Below are positions 17,859 to 27,217 of a stretch of 64,000 bases of DNA, piece after piece. Every line of letters begins with the position of its first letter. Position 1 is the stretch's first letter. Origin of the DNA: Limnohabitans sp. JirII-31 (GTDB taxonomy: Bacteria; Pseudomonadota; Gammaproteobacteria; Burkholderiales; Burkholderiaceae_C); contig NZ_NESA01000004.1 in assembly GCF_002778315.1 (NCBI RefSeq), positions 124,001-188,000 of the forward strand. Reading direction: 5' to 3'. The notes under the pieces are model-generated. The model made no database searches and was not told the origin of the DNA. It saw only the letters and a list, made by a program, of their open reading frames with translations. Made by a program: the position numbers and the translations under genes.

Positions 17859-18767
17859 ATGCCACACACCATCAAACCCAGCGTACCGGGGCTCTTGCTG
17901 GCATCTGCAGGTGCCATTGCCTTCAGTGGCAAAGCCATCATCGTCAAGCTGTCTTACCGTTATGGCGTGGATGCGGTCACCATCATCATGTACCGCATGC
18001 TGTTTGCCTTGCCGTTTTTCTTATTGCTGGGCTGGTGGTCTGAGCGCCAGGCGCATGCCCGTGCCAACCCGCTGACCCGTGCCGACGCTGCGCGCATTGC
18101 TGCACTGGGTTTTGTGGGGTACTACCTGTCGAGCTACCTCGATTTTTTGGGGTTGCAATACATCACCGCCAGTTTGGAGCGTTTGATTCTGTACCTCAAC
18201 CCCACCCTGGTGGTGTTGATCGGTTGGCTGTTGTACAAAAAACCCATTCAACCCATCCGCATGTTGGCCATGGCAGTGAGTTACAGCGGCGTGTTGCTCG
18301 TGTTTGCGCATGAACTGTCGTTTGCGGGTGCCGATGTGCTGCTGGGCGGCAGCTTGGTGTTTGCCAGTGCACTGACCTATGCGATGTATTTGATTTACAG
18401 CGGTCAGTGGGTGCAACGCATTGGCGCCATGCGCTTGGTGGGATGGGCCACCAGTGTGGCCTGTGTGTGTTGCATCGTGCAGTTTGTGGTGCTGCGCCCT
18501 TGGTCGGCAGCCGATGTGCCCGTGGATGTGTTGTGGCTGGCGGGCTTGAATGCGGTGGCTTGTACCGTGGCTCCGGTGCTGATGGTGATGATGGCCATTG
18601 AGCGCATTGGTGCCGCCTTGACAGCGCAAACTGGCATGATCGGCCCCATGGCCACCATTGCCCTGGGCGTAATGGTGCTGGATGAACCACTCAATCTGTG
18701 GATTGGGTTAGGAACCCTGCTGGTGTTGAGTGGTGTGTTTATCGTTTCAAAGTACGGAGCAAAGTGA
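17859..18767 (+). CDS. EamA/DMT family transporter
   Basis: A 302-aa inner-membrane protein with ten helices in two EamA repeats; the second repeat contains MVMMAIERIGAALTAQTG, typical of the family. It is sandwiched between a small membrane protein (3 bp upstream) and an SDR gene whose ATG overlaps the stop codon by one base (18767), so the three genes probably form one operon. Substrate unknown. Confidence 0.88.
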   Translation: MPHTIKPSVPGLLLASAGAIAFSGKAIIVKLSYRYGVDAVTIIMYRMLFALPFFLLLGWWSERQAHARANPLTRADAARIAALGFVGYYLSSYLDFLGLQYITASLERLILYLNPTLVVLIGWLLYKKPIQPIRMLAMAVSYSGVLLVFAHELSFAGADVLLGGSLVFASALTYAMYLIYSGQWVQRIGAMRLVGWATSVACVCCIVQFVVLRPWSAADVPVDVLWLAGLNAVACTVAPVLMVMMAIERIGAALTAQTGMIGPMATIALGVMVLDEPLNLWIGLGTLLVLSGVFIVSKYGAK

Positions 18768-19561
18768 TGGATTTAGGTCTCAAAGGTAAGTGGGCGTTGG
18801 TGGGTGGTGCAAGCAAGGGTCTGGGCTTGGGCTGCGCGCAATCGCTGGCGCGAGAAGGCGTTAACGTGGTGATCGTGGCGCGTGGTGCAGAGGCGCTGAA
18901 CGCGGCTGCAGTGGAGCTGCGTAAATTTGGCACCACCATTTTGACCGTGCCCATGGACATCACAACCCCTGAGGGGCGTGAAGCTGTTTGGTCGGTGGCG
19001 GGTGGCCCTGGCAAAAGCTTTGACATCGTGGTGACCAATGCTGGTGGGCCACCTCCTGGCGACTTTCGCAACTGGGAGCGTGAGGATTGGGTCAAAGCTT
19101 TGGACGCCAACATGCTGACCCCGATTGAACTGATCAAAGCCACGGTAGACGGCATGGCCGAGCGTGGCTTTGGCCGTATCGTCAACATCACGTCGGGCGC
19201 GGTGAAGGCACCGATCGATGTGTTGGGCTTGTCCAACGGCGCACGTTCGGGCCTGACTGGTTTTGTGGCGGGTTTGGCGCGCCAGCCTAAATTGGCGTCA
19301 CGCAACGTCACCATCAACAACTTGTTGCCAGGTGCCTACGACACAGACCGCATCCGCACCACCTTGAAAGGCGCGGCAGAAAAAACGGGCAAGTCGATTG
19401 AGGAAGTGGCTGAAGCACGCAAGAAAACCATTCCGACGGGGCGCTTTGGCCACCCTTCGGAGTTTGGCGACACCTGTGCGTTTTTGTGTTCGGCACAGGC
19501 GGGGTACATCACGGGACAAAACGTGTTGACCGATGGCGGGGCCTACAGCGGCACGTTCTAA
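18767..19561 (+). CDS. SDR-fold oxidoreductase with substituted catalytic Tyr and Lys
   Basis: A 264-aa classical-SDR-sized protein. The cofactor loop GGASKGLGLG (residues 13-22), NAGG after strand 4, and NITSGAV with the catalytic-type Ser are intact. The YxxxK pair expected about 13 residues after that Ser is replaced: the aligned segment reads SNGARSGL, giving Ser for Tyr and Arg for Lys. The C-terminal LTDGGAYSGTF is normal. It may bind NADP(H) but use altered chemistry or a regulatory role; 3-oxoacyl-ACP reductase labels for this subgroup are therefore doubtful. The start was chosen at 18767, overlapping the preceding stop. Confidence 0.88.
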   Translation: MDLGLKGKWALVGGASKGLGLGCAQSLAREGVNVVIVARGAEALNAAAVELRKFGTTILTVPMDITTPEGREAVWSVAGGPGKSFDIVVTNAGGPPPGDFRNWEREDWVKALDANMLTPIELIKATVDGMAERGFGRIVNITSGAVKAPIDVLGLSNGARSGLTGFVAGLARQPKLASRNVTINNLLPGAYDTDRIRTTLKGAAEKTGKSIEEVAEARKKTIPTGRFGHPSEFGDTCAFLCSAQAGYITGQNVLTDGGAYSGTF

Positions 19562-19580
19562 AGAAACCTGCTCGACCCAC

Positions 19581-19615
19581 AGCCCTTGATGCGCCTAAGC
19601 ATCAGGGGCTTTTTT
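19581..19615. terminator. Terminator between the SDR gene and the convergent exporter gene
   Basis: A 12-bp stem (AGCCCTTGATGC paired with GCATCAGGGGCT, one G-T pair) with a six-base loop and a following T tract at 19610-19615. It lies 19 bp after the SDR stop and just past the end of the minus-strand gene. Confidence 0.9.
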
Positions 19616-20522
19616 ATCGCCGCGACGACACCACGATGCCGCCCACAATCAGCGCGAATGCGGCCATGTGGTACCAAGCGGGCAACTCACCCAAGGTCAA
19701 GACAGATAGCAGGGCCGCAAACAAGGGCGTGAGGTTGGCAAAGAAACCCGCGATGTTGGGCCCGACTTGTTGCACACCCAGACCCCAGCAGCGGTAGGCC
19801 AGCATGGCCGGGCCCACGGCCACAAACACCAACGCAGCCACCAGCGGCCAGCTCCACAGAATGTGCGCGTCGGTGATGGCCCATTCACCTGCGGTGAACA
19901 GCCCTGACCACACCAGCCCCAATGCGATTTGTGCCATCAAGAAGTTGGCCCAATCGTTTCGCACCTCGGTGGGCTCGGTGGTTTTTGCCAGCAGCCAGCT
20001 GTAACCCGCCCATGAGGCGGTGGCGATGAGCACGAACACATCGCCCATCACCAACTGCACTTGCAGCAAGGCTTGCCAATCGCCTCGGCACAACACCAGC
20101 AACACGCCGGTGATGGACAACAAGGCCCCAACAATTTGTCGTTTGCGAACGGTTTGTTTGAAAAAGAGGGCGCCAATGCCCAGCATGAACACCGGGTTGC
20201 TAGATGCCACCAAGGTGACGTTGATGGGGGTGGAGGTTTGCAACGCCAAATACTGCAAGCTGTTGTAGCAGCCGACGCCCAAGAAAGACAGCACGGCATA
20301 GCGCTTCCAGTGCGACCACAAGGGGCTGTGACGCCGCAACACCTGGTAGGTAAAGGGCAAGAGCAGCAGCCCGGCCAAGACCCAGCGCACAAAGTTGAGC
20401 GTCATCGGCGGGATCATCGCGTGGATCATGCGACCCACGATGACGTTGCCGGCCCAAAGGAGTGGAGGTATCAACAAAAGCGCCGCAGAGCGCGGCGTCA
20501 GGGCTTGGGCAGAAAAATGCAT
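19614..20522 (-). CDS. EamA/DMT family transporter
   Basis: A 302-aa protein with ten hydrophobic helices in two EamA repeats, starting LLLIPPLLWAGNVIVGRM. It is the third EamA exporter in an 8-kb interval, but sequence similarity to the other two is only family-level, so this is not a recent duplication. The substrate cannot be told. It is convergent with the SDR gene and shares its terminator region. Confidence 0.88.
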   Translation of the reverse strand: MHFSAQALTPRSAALLLIPPLLWAGNVIVGRMIHAMIPPMTLNFVRWVLAGLLLLPFTYQVLRRHSPLWSHWKRYAVLSFLGVGCYNSLQYLALQTSTPINVTLVASSNPVFMLGIGALFFKQTVRKRQIVGALLSITGVLLVLCRGDWQALLQVQLVMGDVFVLIATASWAGYSWLLAKTTEPTEVRNDWANFLMAQIALGLVWSGLFTAGEWAITDAHILWSWPLVAALVFVAVGPAMLAYRCWGLGVQQVGPNIAGFFANLTPLFAALLSVLTLGELPAWYHMAAFALIVGGIVVSSRR

Positions 20523-20633
20523 GGGCTGGACTCTAACCGAGCATGAATAACCGAGGTGACACCCGAGGTACGGCGTTTCATGGCAGGATGCCGAACCTTA
20601 AATTTTTTGCCATTCCCCTCAGGAGCTCATCCC

Positions 20634-21617
20634 ATGACCCAAGCAGTCATCATTGAAAAACACGGCGGTCCCGAAGAAATGAAATTGGTCGATGTGACCG
20701 TGGGCGAACCAGGCCCCGGTGAAATCCGCATCCGCCACAAAGCCATTGGCTTGAACTTCATCGACGTGTACCAACGCATTGGCTTGTACGCCGCGCCCAT
20801 GCCACTTCGCTTGGGCATGGAAGCTTCCGGCATTGTGGAAGCCGTAGGCGAAGGCGTGACCCATTTGAAGGTCGGTGACCGTGCAGCCTACGCCAGCCAC
20901 CCCTCGGGCAGCTACTGCGAAGTGCGTGTGATGCCTGCCAAGTGCGTGTGCAAATTGCCTGACGCCATTTCGTTTGAAACCGGTGCCGCCATGATGCTCA
21001 AGGGCTTGACGGCCCAGTACCTGCTCAAGCGCACTTTGCCCCAAGGTGGCTTGAAAGCTGGTGACTTCATCTTGTTCCACGCCGCCGCGGGTGGTGTGGG
21101 CTTGATCGCCTGCCAATGGGCGCGTGCCCTGGGCTACCAACTGATTGGCACCGCAGGCAGCGAAGCCAAATGCAAGCTGGCCAAAGACAACGGCGCGGCC
21201 TTTGTGATCAACTATTCCACCGAGGACTTCTTGGCTCGCGTGAAAGAAATCACCGGCGGCAAAGGCGTGAAAGTGGTCTATGACTCGGTGGGCAAAGACA
21301 CCTGGGACAAATCGCTCGACTGCATCGCCCCCTTTGGTCTGATGGCCAGCTTTGGCAATGCATCGGGCCCCGTGCCCCCATTTGCCCCTGGCATCTTGGG
21401 CAACAAGGGTTCGATCTATGTGACCCGTCAAACCTTGTTCAGCCACATCGTGACTCGCGAGAGCACGCAAGAAATGGCCGACGATTTGTTTGAAGCCGTC
21501 ACCAGCGGCAAGGTCAAGATCCACATCGACCAAACCTACAAGCTGGCCGACATTGCCCAAGCGCACCGCGACTTGGAAGCACGCAAGACCACCGGTTGCA
21601 CCATCATCACGCTGTGA
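20634..21617 (+). CDS. NADPH:quinone oxidoreductase, zeta-crystallin type
   Basis: A 327-aa medium-chain dehydrogenase/reductase without zinc ligands. GLNFIDVYQRIGLY and the nucleotide-binding loop HAAAGGVGLIACQWAR are characteristic of E. coli Qor, which performs one-electron quinone reduction with NADPH. The ATG at 20634 has an AGGAG ribosome site 8 bp upstream; the longer frame from 20556 is unsupported. It ends before a strong terminator. Confidence 0.92.
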   Translation: MTQAVIIEKHGGPEEMKLVDVTVGEPGPGEIRIRHKAIGLNFIDVYQRIGLYAAPMPLRLGMEASGIVEAVGEGVTHLKVGDRAAYASHPSGSYCEVRVMPAKCVCKLPDAISFETGAAMMLKGLTAQYLLKRTLPQGGLKAGDFILFHAAAGGVGLIACQWARALGYQLIGTAGSEAKCKLAKDNGAAFVINYSTEDFLARVKEITGGKGVKVVYDSVGKDTWDKSLDCIAPFGLMASFGNASGPVPPFAPGILGNKGSIYVTRQTLFSHIVTRESTQEMADDLFEAVTSGKVKIHIDQTYKLADIAQAHRDLEARKTTGCTIITL

Positions 21618-21642
21618 TCTGATTGTTCAACCTGAGTTGGTA

Positions 21643-21674
21643 AAAAGCCCTGCTGGTGACAGCAGGGCTTTTTT
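21643..21674 (+). terminator. Rho-independent terminator after the quinone oxidoreductase
   Basis: A 12-bp perfect stem, AAAAGCCCTGCT paired with AGCAGGGCTTTT, a six-base loop GGTGAC, and a run of six T residues ending at 21674. It is only 17 bp upstream of the hicB start. Confidence 0.93.
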
Positions 21675-21690
21675 AAAGCGAGAACACACC

Positions 21691-22083
21691 ATGAAGTACC
21701 CGATTGCCATTGAACCTGAAAACGCCACGACCTCGTGGGGCGTTGTGGTGCCCGATTTGCCGGGCTGTTTTTCTGCCTCTGATTCCGGCATGGATGAGGC
21801 CATTGAAAATGCCAAAGAGGCGATTGAGCTTTGGATTGAAACAGCGTTGGATTTGGGACAAACCATTCCTGCTGCGAGTTCGATCACGCAGTTGCAAAGA
21901 AAACGTGAATTCAAAGGCTGGGTTTGGGCTGTGGCAGAGATTGATCCGGCCTTGTTGTCCGACGAGATCGAGCGTGTGAATATCACGCTGCCCAAGCGTG
22001 TGCTGGCCCGTTTGGATGCCAAGGCCAAGGCATTTGGCGAGTCTCGTTCAGCCTACATCGCGCACTTGGCCATCAGCGCTTGA
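21691..22083 (+). CDS. hicB: HicB-like antitoxin, without a HicA partner
   Basis: A 130-aa protein with the HicB partial RNase H-like fold at the N terminus (YPIAIEPENATTSWGVVVPD, then LPGCFSASDSGMDEAIENA) and a ribbon-helix-helix DNA-binding C terminus (NITLPKRVLARLDAKAKAFG). HicB normally neutralises the HicA mRNA interferase encoded next to it. No HicA-like frame occurs between the upstream terminator and this gene, nor between it and lspA, so it is an orphan here. It may repress other targets or be a remnant. Confidence 0.85.
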   Translation: MKYPIAIEPENATTSWGVVVPDLPGCFSASDSGMDEAIENAKEAIELWIETALDLGQTIPAASSITQLQRKREFKGWVWAVAEIDPALLSDEIERVNITLPKRVLARLDAKAKAFGESRSAYIAHLAISA

Positions 22084-22097
22084 TGGCGTGCGTGGGT

Positions 22098-22586
22098 TCA
22101 ATGCCCACGTCGCACCCGCAACACCTCATCCAGCACCAAACAGGCGGCGCCCAAGGTGATGGCGCTGTCGGCCAGGTTGAACGCTGGAAAGTGGATGCCT
22201 GCGTGGTGAAAGTCCAAGAAGTCGACCACATAGCCGTAGAGCACGCGGTCGATCACATTGCCCACCGCACCACCCAAGATGCAGGACAAGGCCAAGCCAA
22301 ACAGTTGTTGTCCGGGATGTTTTTTCAGCATCCACACGATCACGCCTGCCGAGACCAGCCCGAGCCCGGTAAAGAACCAGCGCTGCCAGCCGCCTGCGCT
22401 GGCTAAAAACGAAAACGCAGCACCTTCGTTGTGAACACGCACGATGTTGAAAAAATCGGTGACTGCAAAGCCCTCACCCAAGCCATAGCGGCCCACGATC
22501 AACACCTTGGTGAACTGGTCGGCCAGCACCACCACCAAGGCCAAGCCGAGCCAAAGCCAATGGGACGGGGTGTGGTGGCGTGTCAT
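22098..22586 (-). CDS. lspA: Lipoprotein signal peptidase (signal peptidase II)
   Basis: A 162-aa inner-membrane aspartyl protease that removes the signal peptide from diacylglyceryl-modified prolipoproteins. Four helices are visible; the two catalytic Asp lie in GNVIDR and FNLADS. The [14 protein letters not shown] segment is also conserved. It lies 23 bp downstream of ileS, the conserved ileS-lspA pairing of proteobacteria. Confidence 0.97.
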   Translation of the reverse strand: MTRHHTPSHWLWLGLALVVVLADQFTKVLIVGRYGLGEGFAVTDFFNIVRVHNEGAAFSFLASAGGWQRWFFTGLGLVSAGVIVWMLKKHPGQQLFGLALSCILGGAVGNVIDRVLYGYVVDFLDFHHAGIHFPAFNLADSAITLGAACLVLDEVLRVRRGH

Positions 22587-22609
22587 ATGTCAGGTGTGAT
22601 TGAAAGGCT

Positions 22610-25462
22610 TCAAGCGCAGTGGCGTACTTCGCCGTCGCCATACAGGTTGCTGGTGCAGCGACCACACAAGGTGGGGTGTGCTGCGTCGTGACCCACGTCG
22701 TCGCGGTAGTGCCAGCAGCGCTCGCATTTGGCATCGGAGCTCACGCTCACTTGGGTGGCCAGGGCTTCGCCTTGTGTCAAGACAATGGCGGAGGTGATGA
22801 AGACAAATTTCAAATCTTCACCCAGACTGCTCAACAGGGTGTAGTCGCTCGCGTTGGCTTGCAACGCGATGTTGGCTTGCAGCGACGAGCCCAATTTGCC
22901 ATCAGCACGCACGGTCTCGATGTCTTTGTTGACTGCGTTACGAATCTCGCCAATGCGTGCCCACTTGGCCAGCAATGCGGTGTCGGCCTGACCCAAATCT
23001 ACAAAGGTTTCCAGGAAGATGGATTCGGAGTTGCCAAACAAACCCCACGCCTCTTCGGCGGTGAAGCTCAAGAACGGTGCCATCCAGCGCAGCATGGCGT
23101 GGGTGATGTGGTGCAACGCGGTTTGCGCACTGCGGCGTGCCAGCGATTTAGGTGCTGAGGTGTACAGGCGGTCTTTGAGCACGTCCAGGTAAAACGCTCC
23201 CAAGTCTTCTGAGCAATAGACCTGCAATTTGGACACCACGGGGTGGAACTCGTACACATCAAAGTGCGCACGGATATCGGCTTGCAGTTGCGCGGCGCGT
23301 GACAGCGCGTACTTGTCAATCTCCAGCAAATCGTCAAACGCTACCGCGTCTTGTGCCGGGTCAAAGTCGCTCACGTTGGCGAGCAAAAAGCGCAAGGTAT
23401 TGCGAATGCGGCGGTAGGCGTCGACCACGCGGGCCAAGATTTTGTCGTCGATGTTGAGGTCACCCGAGTAGTCGGTGGAGGCCACCCACAGACGCACAAT
23501 TTCTGCGCCCATCTTCTCTGTGACTTCCTGGGGCGCGACCGTGTTGCCCAGGCTTTTGCTCATCTTGCGGCCTTGACCGTCGGTGGCAAAGCCGTGCGTC
23601 AACAGGCCTTTGTAGGGCGCGCGGTCATACAAGGCGCAGCCCAACAACAGCGAGCTGTGGAACCAGCCCCGGTGCTGGTCGTGGCCTTCGAGGTACAGGT
23701 CGGCTTCGGGGCCTTCTGCGTGGAAAGGCGCGCGGTCATAGGCGTTTTTGTGGCTACCGCGCAGCACGTGTTGGAAGGTCGAGCCCGAGTCAAACCACAC
23801 CTCCAAGATGTCGGTGCTCTTGGTGTACTGGGCTGCGTCGTCGCCCGCTTGGTTCAAGATGTCTTCCACCGTCACGCGGCTCCAGGCTTCGATGCCGCCT
23901 TGTTCCACGATGTCAGCCGCTTGGTCCAAGATGGCCATGGTGCGTGGGTGCAACTCGCCACTGTCTTTGTGCAAGAAGAACGGCACCGGCACGCCCCAGC
24001 TGCGTTGGCGCGAGATGCACCAGTCGGGGCGGTTGGCAATCATGTCGCGCAAACGCGCTTTGCCGTTTTCTGGGTAGAACTGGGTGTGTTCGATCGCGTC
24101 GAGTGCGAGTTGGCGCAGCGTCTTCGGGGCTTTGTCGGTGGTGAAGACACCTGGGCCTTCGTCCATGCGGATGAACCATTGCGCTGCGGCGCGGTAGATG
24201 ACGGGCGTTTTGTGCCGCCAGCAATGCGGGTAGCTGTGGGTGATGGTTTGTGTGGCCAGCAAACGTCCGGCACTTTTCAAGGTTTCCAAAATCACAGGCA
24301 CAGCTTTCCAGATGTGCAGGCCACCGAACAAGGGGAAGTCAGCGGCATACGCGCCGTTGCCTTGGACCGGGTTCAAGATGTCGGTGTACTTCATGCCGTG
24401 CGCCATGCAGGAGTTGAAGTCATCCACGCCATAAGCCGGGGCGCTGTGCACGATGCCGGTGCCGTCGTCGGCGGTGGCGTAGTCGGCCAGGTACACCGGT
24501 GCGGTGCGTTGGTAGCCTGCGTCCACGTGTGACAGCGGGTGGTGGAATGCGATGTGGTCGAGTGTTTTACCCAAGGTGGTCGCAACGACGGCGCCGCTGA
24601 GTTGCCAGCGCTCCAGACATTTCGCCACCAAGGACTCGGCGCACATCAACAAACCACGTTCGGTGTCGACCAAGGCGTAGGTCAACTCTGGGTTGAGGTT
24701 CAAAGCCTGGTTGGCAGGAATGGTCCATGCGGTGGTGGTCCAGATCACGGCATAAGCGTCTTTGTCGAGCTTGGGCAGTCCGAAGGCTGTGGCGAGCTGG
24801 TCGGGTTGGGCGCATTGGAAGGCCACATCCAGGGTTTCGCTTTTCTTGTCGGCGTATTCAATTTCAAACTCGGCCAAAGACGAGCCGCAGTCAAAGCACC
24901 AGTAGACGGGCTTCAAGCCACGGTAGACAAAGCCACGCTCGATCACGCGTTTGAAGGCGCGCAGTTGGCCCGCTTCGTTGGCTGGGTCCATGGTGCGGTA
25001 GGGGCGCTCCCAGTCGCCCAGCACGCCCAGGCGTTTGAAGTCCTCGCGCTGTTGCTCAATTTGTTCGGTGGCAAAGGCGCGGCTTTTGGCTTGCATGTCA
25101 TCGCGGCTGAGCTTGCGTCCGTGCAGTTTTTCAATCGCGTTTTCAATCGGCAGGCCATGGCAGTCCCAGCCGGGGATGTACTGCGCGTCAAACCCCGCGA
25201 GTTGCTTGGACTTGACGATCATGTCCTTGAGCACTTTGTTGAGCGCATGGCCAATGTGCAGTTTGCCGTTGGCGTAGGGCGGGCCGTCGTGCAACACAAA
25301 CAAGGGTGCGCCTCGGCGCGCCACACGCAGCTTTTTGTACAAACCTTGTTCGTTCCACTGCTTGACCCAACCGGGCTCGCGCTTGGGCAAATCGCCACGC
25401 ATGGGGAATGGCGTGTCCATCATGTTGATGCGTGTGTCGGGGGAGGCGGTTTTGTCGGTCAT
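22610..25462 (-). CDS. ileS: Isoleucyl-tRNA synthetase
   Basis: A 950-aa class I synthetase that charges tRNA-Ile. The ATP-binding HIGH motif appears in [12 protein letters not shown] near residue 64, KMSKS in [10 protein letters not shown] near residue 630, and the C-terminal zinc-binding module with CERCWHY and CGRC ends the protein. Length is normal. It is flanked by ribF upstream (104-bp gap) and lspA downstream. I see no T-box-like or other leader element in the gap. Confidence 0.98.
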   Translation of the reverse strand: MTDKTASPDTRINMMDTPFPMRGDLPKREPGWVKQWNEQGLYKKLRVARRGAPLFVLHDGPPYANGKLHIGHALNKVLKDMIVKSKQLAGFDAQYIPGWDCHGLPIENAIEKLHGRKLSRDDMQAKSRAFATEQIEQQREDFKRLGVLGDWERPYRTMDPANEAGQLRAFKRVIERGFVYRGLKPVYWCFDCGSSLAEFEIEYADKKSETLDVAFQCAQPDQLATAFGLPKLDKDAYAVIWTTTAWTIPANQALNLNPELTYALVDTERGLLMCAESLVAKCLERWQLSGAVVATTLGKTLDHIAFHHPLSHVDAGYQRTAPVYLADYATADDGTGIVHSAPAYGVDDFNSCMAHGMKYTDILNPVQGNGAYAADFPLFGGLHIWKAVPVILETLKSAGRLLATQTITHSYPHCWRHKTPVIYRAAAQWFIRMDEGPGVFTTDKAPKTLRQLALDAIEHTQFYPENGKARLRDMIANRPDWCISRQRSWGVPVPFFLHKDSGELHPRTMAILDQAADIVEQGGIEAWSRVTVEDILNQAGDDAAQYTKSTDILEVWFDSGSTFQHVLRGSHKNAYDRAPFHAEGPEADLYLEGHDQHRGWFHSSLLLGCALYDRAPYKGLLTHGFATDGQGRKMSKSLGNTVAPQEVTEKMGAEIVRLWVASTDYSGDLNIDDKILARVVDAYRRIRNTLRFLLANVSDFDPAQDAVAFDDLLEIDKYALSRAAQLQADIRAHFDVYEFHPVVSKLQVYCSEDLGAFYLDVLKDRLYTSAPKSLARRSAQTALHHITHAMLRWMAPFLSFTAEEAWGLFGNSESIFLETFVDLGQADTALLAKWARIGEIRNAVNKDIETVRADGKLGSSLQANIALQANASDYTLLSSLGEDLKFVFITSAIVLTQGEALATQVSVSSDAKCERCWHYRDDVGHDAAHPTLCGRCTSNLYGDGEVRHCA

Positions 25463-25566
25463 GGCAGTTTCAAATCGGGCAAGGCGGGTTGGGCGAAGGC
25501 TCGCTGAAGGGGCGGGCTTAGGGCTTCAAGGACAGACGCGGGGCAAGGTGCGTCGGGCGTGCCCCG

Positions 25567-26544
25567 TCAAATTCGGGCGCTGAGGGCCCAGGCACGCGCG
25601 TCCTCACAGTCTTGGCGTATGCCTTGTTGCAAGGCTTCCAGACCGTCGTATTTGCGCTCGTCGTGCAATTTATGTAGCAGTTCCACGCGGATGATTTTAC
25701 CGTAGCCCCCTTCGTCGCCTAGGCGAGTCGGCCAGTCCAGGCAATGGGTTTCCAGCAGCACTCGGCCCCCGTTCACATCGTTGGCGTCAAGCGAGGGTCG
25801 AATGCCTAAGTTGGCCACCCCGGTCAAGGTGGTGTCGCCCAGGCCATGGACGCGCACCACGAAGATGCCACTGGCAGCAGGTTTCCAGTGCGAAAAGCGC
25901 AAGTTCAGGGTGCGGCAGTTGAGTTCGCGTCCGAGTTTGCGCCCATGCACCACATGGCCTGAGATGGCGTAGGGACGCCCCAGCAACTGAGCCGCTGCGT
26001 GCATGTCGCCCCGCGCCAAGGCATCCCGCACGGCTGAACTCGATACGCGCAAGCCATGTACCTCGTAGCTGTTCATGCGTGCCACGTCGAAGCCCAGTTT
26101 CGCCCCTGCGGCATCGAGCATGGCGTAGTCGCCCGCACGCTTGGCACCAAAGCAGAAGTCGTCGCCGACCAGCACGTACTTCACGCCCAGGCCTTGGCAC
26201 AGCACGTCCTGGATAAAAGCTTCAGGTTGTTGAGAAGCGAAGGCGTGGTTGAAAGGCAGCACCACGCATTGGTCGACGCCGCAGGCCCGTAATTCGTTGA
26301 GTTTGTCGCGCAACGTGGCGATGCGCGCAGGCGCCAGTTCGGGCTGTTGAAAGCGTTGGGCGAAGAAGTCGCGTGGATGCGGCTCGAACGTCATCACGCA
26401 ACTGGGCACGCCCCGGTGGCGGGCTTCGTTTTGTAGCAAGGCCAGCATGGCCTGGTGGCCTCGATGCACACCGTCAAAGTTGCCGATGGTCAGGGCGCAG
26501 GCAGGTGCGAGCGCACGGTGGTGAAAACCTCTGAAAACTTGCAT
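25567..26544 (-). CDS. ribF: Bifunctional riboflavin kinase / FMN adenylyltransferase
   Basis: A 325-aa enzyme making FMN and FAD from riboflavin. The N-terminal adenylyltransferase domain has TIGNFDGVHRGHQAML (with the HxGH-like motif) and a C-terminal flavokinase domain starts around residue 185 (GRPYAISGHVVHG, then TGVANLGIRPS). The start is the ATG at 26544; the longer frame to 26784 would read through the divergent HNH gene. Order ribF-ileS-lspA matches other proteobacteria. Confidence 0.95.
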   Translation of the reverse strand: MQVFRGFHHRALAPACALTIGNFDGVHRGHQAMLALLQNEARHRGVPSCVMTFEPHPRDFFAQRFQQPELAPARIATLRDKLNELRACGVDQCVVLPFNHAFASQQPEAFIQDVLCQGLGVKYVLVGDDFCFGAKRAGDYAMLDAAGAKLGFDVARMNSYEVHGLRVSSSAVRDALARGDMHAAAQLLGRPYAISGHVVHGRKLGRELNCRTLNLRFSHWKPAASGIFVVRVHGLGDTTLTGVANLGIRPSLDANDVNGGRVLLETHCLDWPTRLGDEGGYGKIIRVELLHKLHDERKYDGLEALQQGIRQDCEDARAWALSARI

Positions 26545-26567
26545 GGTGCTGAATAGTTGGTGCGTGA

Positions 26568-26604
26568 CAAGGACTTGACACGCAATCGCTGTATATTGTC
26601 CTTG
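26568..26604. promoter_or_regulatory. Inverted repeat between divergent ribF and HNH gene
   Basis: CAAGGAC (26568-26574) is mirrored by GTCCTTG (26598-26604) with a 23-bp spacer in the 114-bp divergent gap. A consensus TTGACA at 26575-26580 abuts the left arm, but I find no well-spaced -10. It could be an operator; nothing more can be said. Confidence 0.35.
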
Positions 26605-26658
26605 ATAGACGTGTGCATTCCGAATCGGTGTTTTGAACTCGAATGATGGAGGTGTGTT

Positions 26659-27216
26659 GTGAAGGTCTTGAAACTCTCGGCCCAGGGGCTGCCCCAATCC
26701 TGGATCTCGCTGGAAGAAGCGGTCATCCATTACGCAGCGGGAGACGTGCGCTGGGAGTCTGGCGGCGAGGTGGCGGTGTTTCATGGCGGTACCAATGCCA
26801 TCACGGGCGAGTTGTCGGTGATTGCTGTCAACAGCATCATCGGCACGCGAGGTGTGCCCAACATCAACCCTTTTGATTTAAAGCCCGGCCTGACCAACGC
26901 CAAGTTGTTTGCCCGTGATCGCAATATTTGTGCTTACTGCGGCGACCATTTTCACGACACCGAACTCACGCGTGAGCACATTCGGCCCTTTGGCCAACAA
27001 GGCATGGACCACTGGATGAATGTGGTCACGTCGTGCAAGTCATGCAACCACCGCAAAGGCAACCGCACGCCGGAACAGGCGCATATGCCTTTGCTGTATG
27101 CCCCTTACGTACCCAGCCTGTGGGAAGACTTCATCTTGCGCAACCGCCGCATCCTGTCCGATCAGATGGAGTTTTTGATGGCGCATGTGCCCAAGAGCTC
27201 TCGGCTCTTGGCTTGA
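26659..27216 (+). CDS. HNH endonuclease family protein
   Basis: A 185-aa protein with a C-terminal HNH domain: CAYCGDHF, then the catalytic-type His in TREHIRPFG, a middle Asn in MNVVTSCKSCNHRKGN with its CxxC zinc pair. Such small chromosomal HNH proteins are widespread and of unproven function; they may cut DNA in repair or defence. Translation starts at a GTG at 26659 supported by a GGAGG site at 26648-26652. The stop is one base from that of the convergent purN gene. Confidence 0.9.
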   Translation: MKVLKLSAQGLPQSWISLEEAVIHYAAGDVRWESGGEVAVFHGGTNAITGELSVIAVNSIIGTRGVPNINPFDLKPGLTNAKLFARDRNICAYCGDHFHDTELTREHIRPFGQQGMDHWMNVVTSCKSCNHRKGNRTPEQAHMPLLYAPYVPSLWEDFILRNRRILSDQMEFLMAHVPKSSRLLA

Positions 27217-27217
27217 G

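Noticed and set aside
25463-25566. T-box or other riboswitch before ileS
   Set aside because: The 104-bp gap has no conserved hairpins or T-tract hairpin; T-boxes are not expected in betaproteobacteria.
26545-26658. FMN riboswitch before ribF
   Set aside because: The leader is too short and lacks the RFN element core; ribF is seldom under it in this group.
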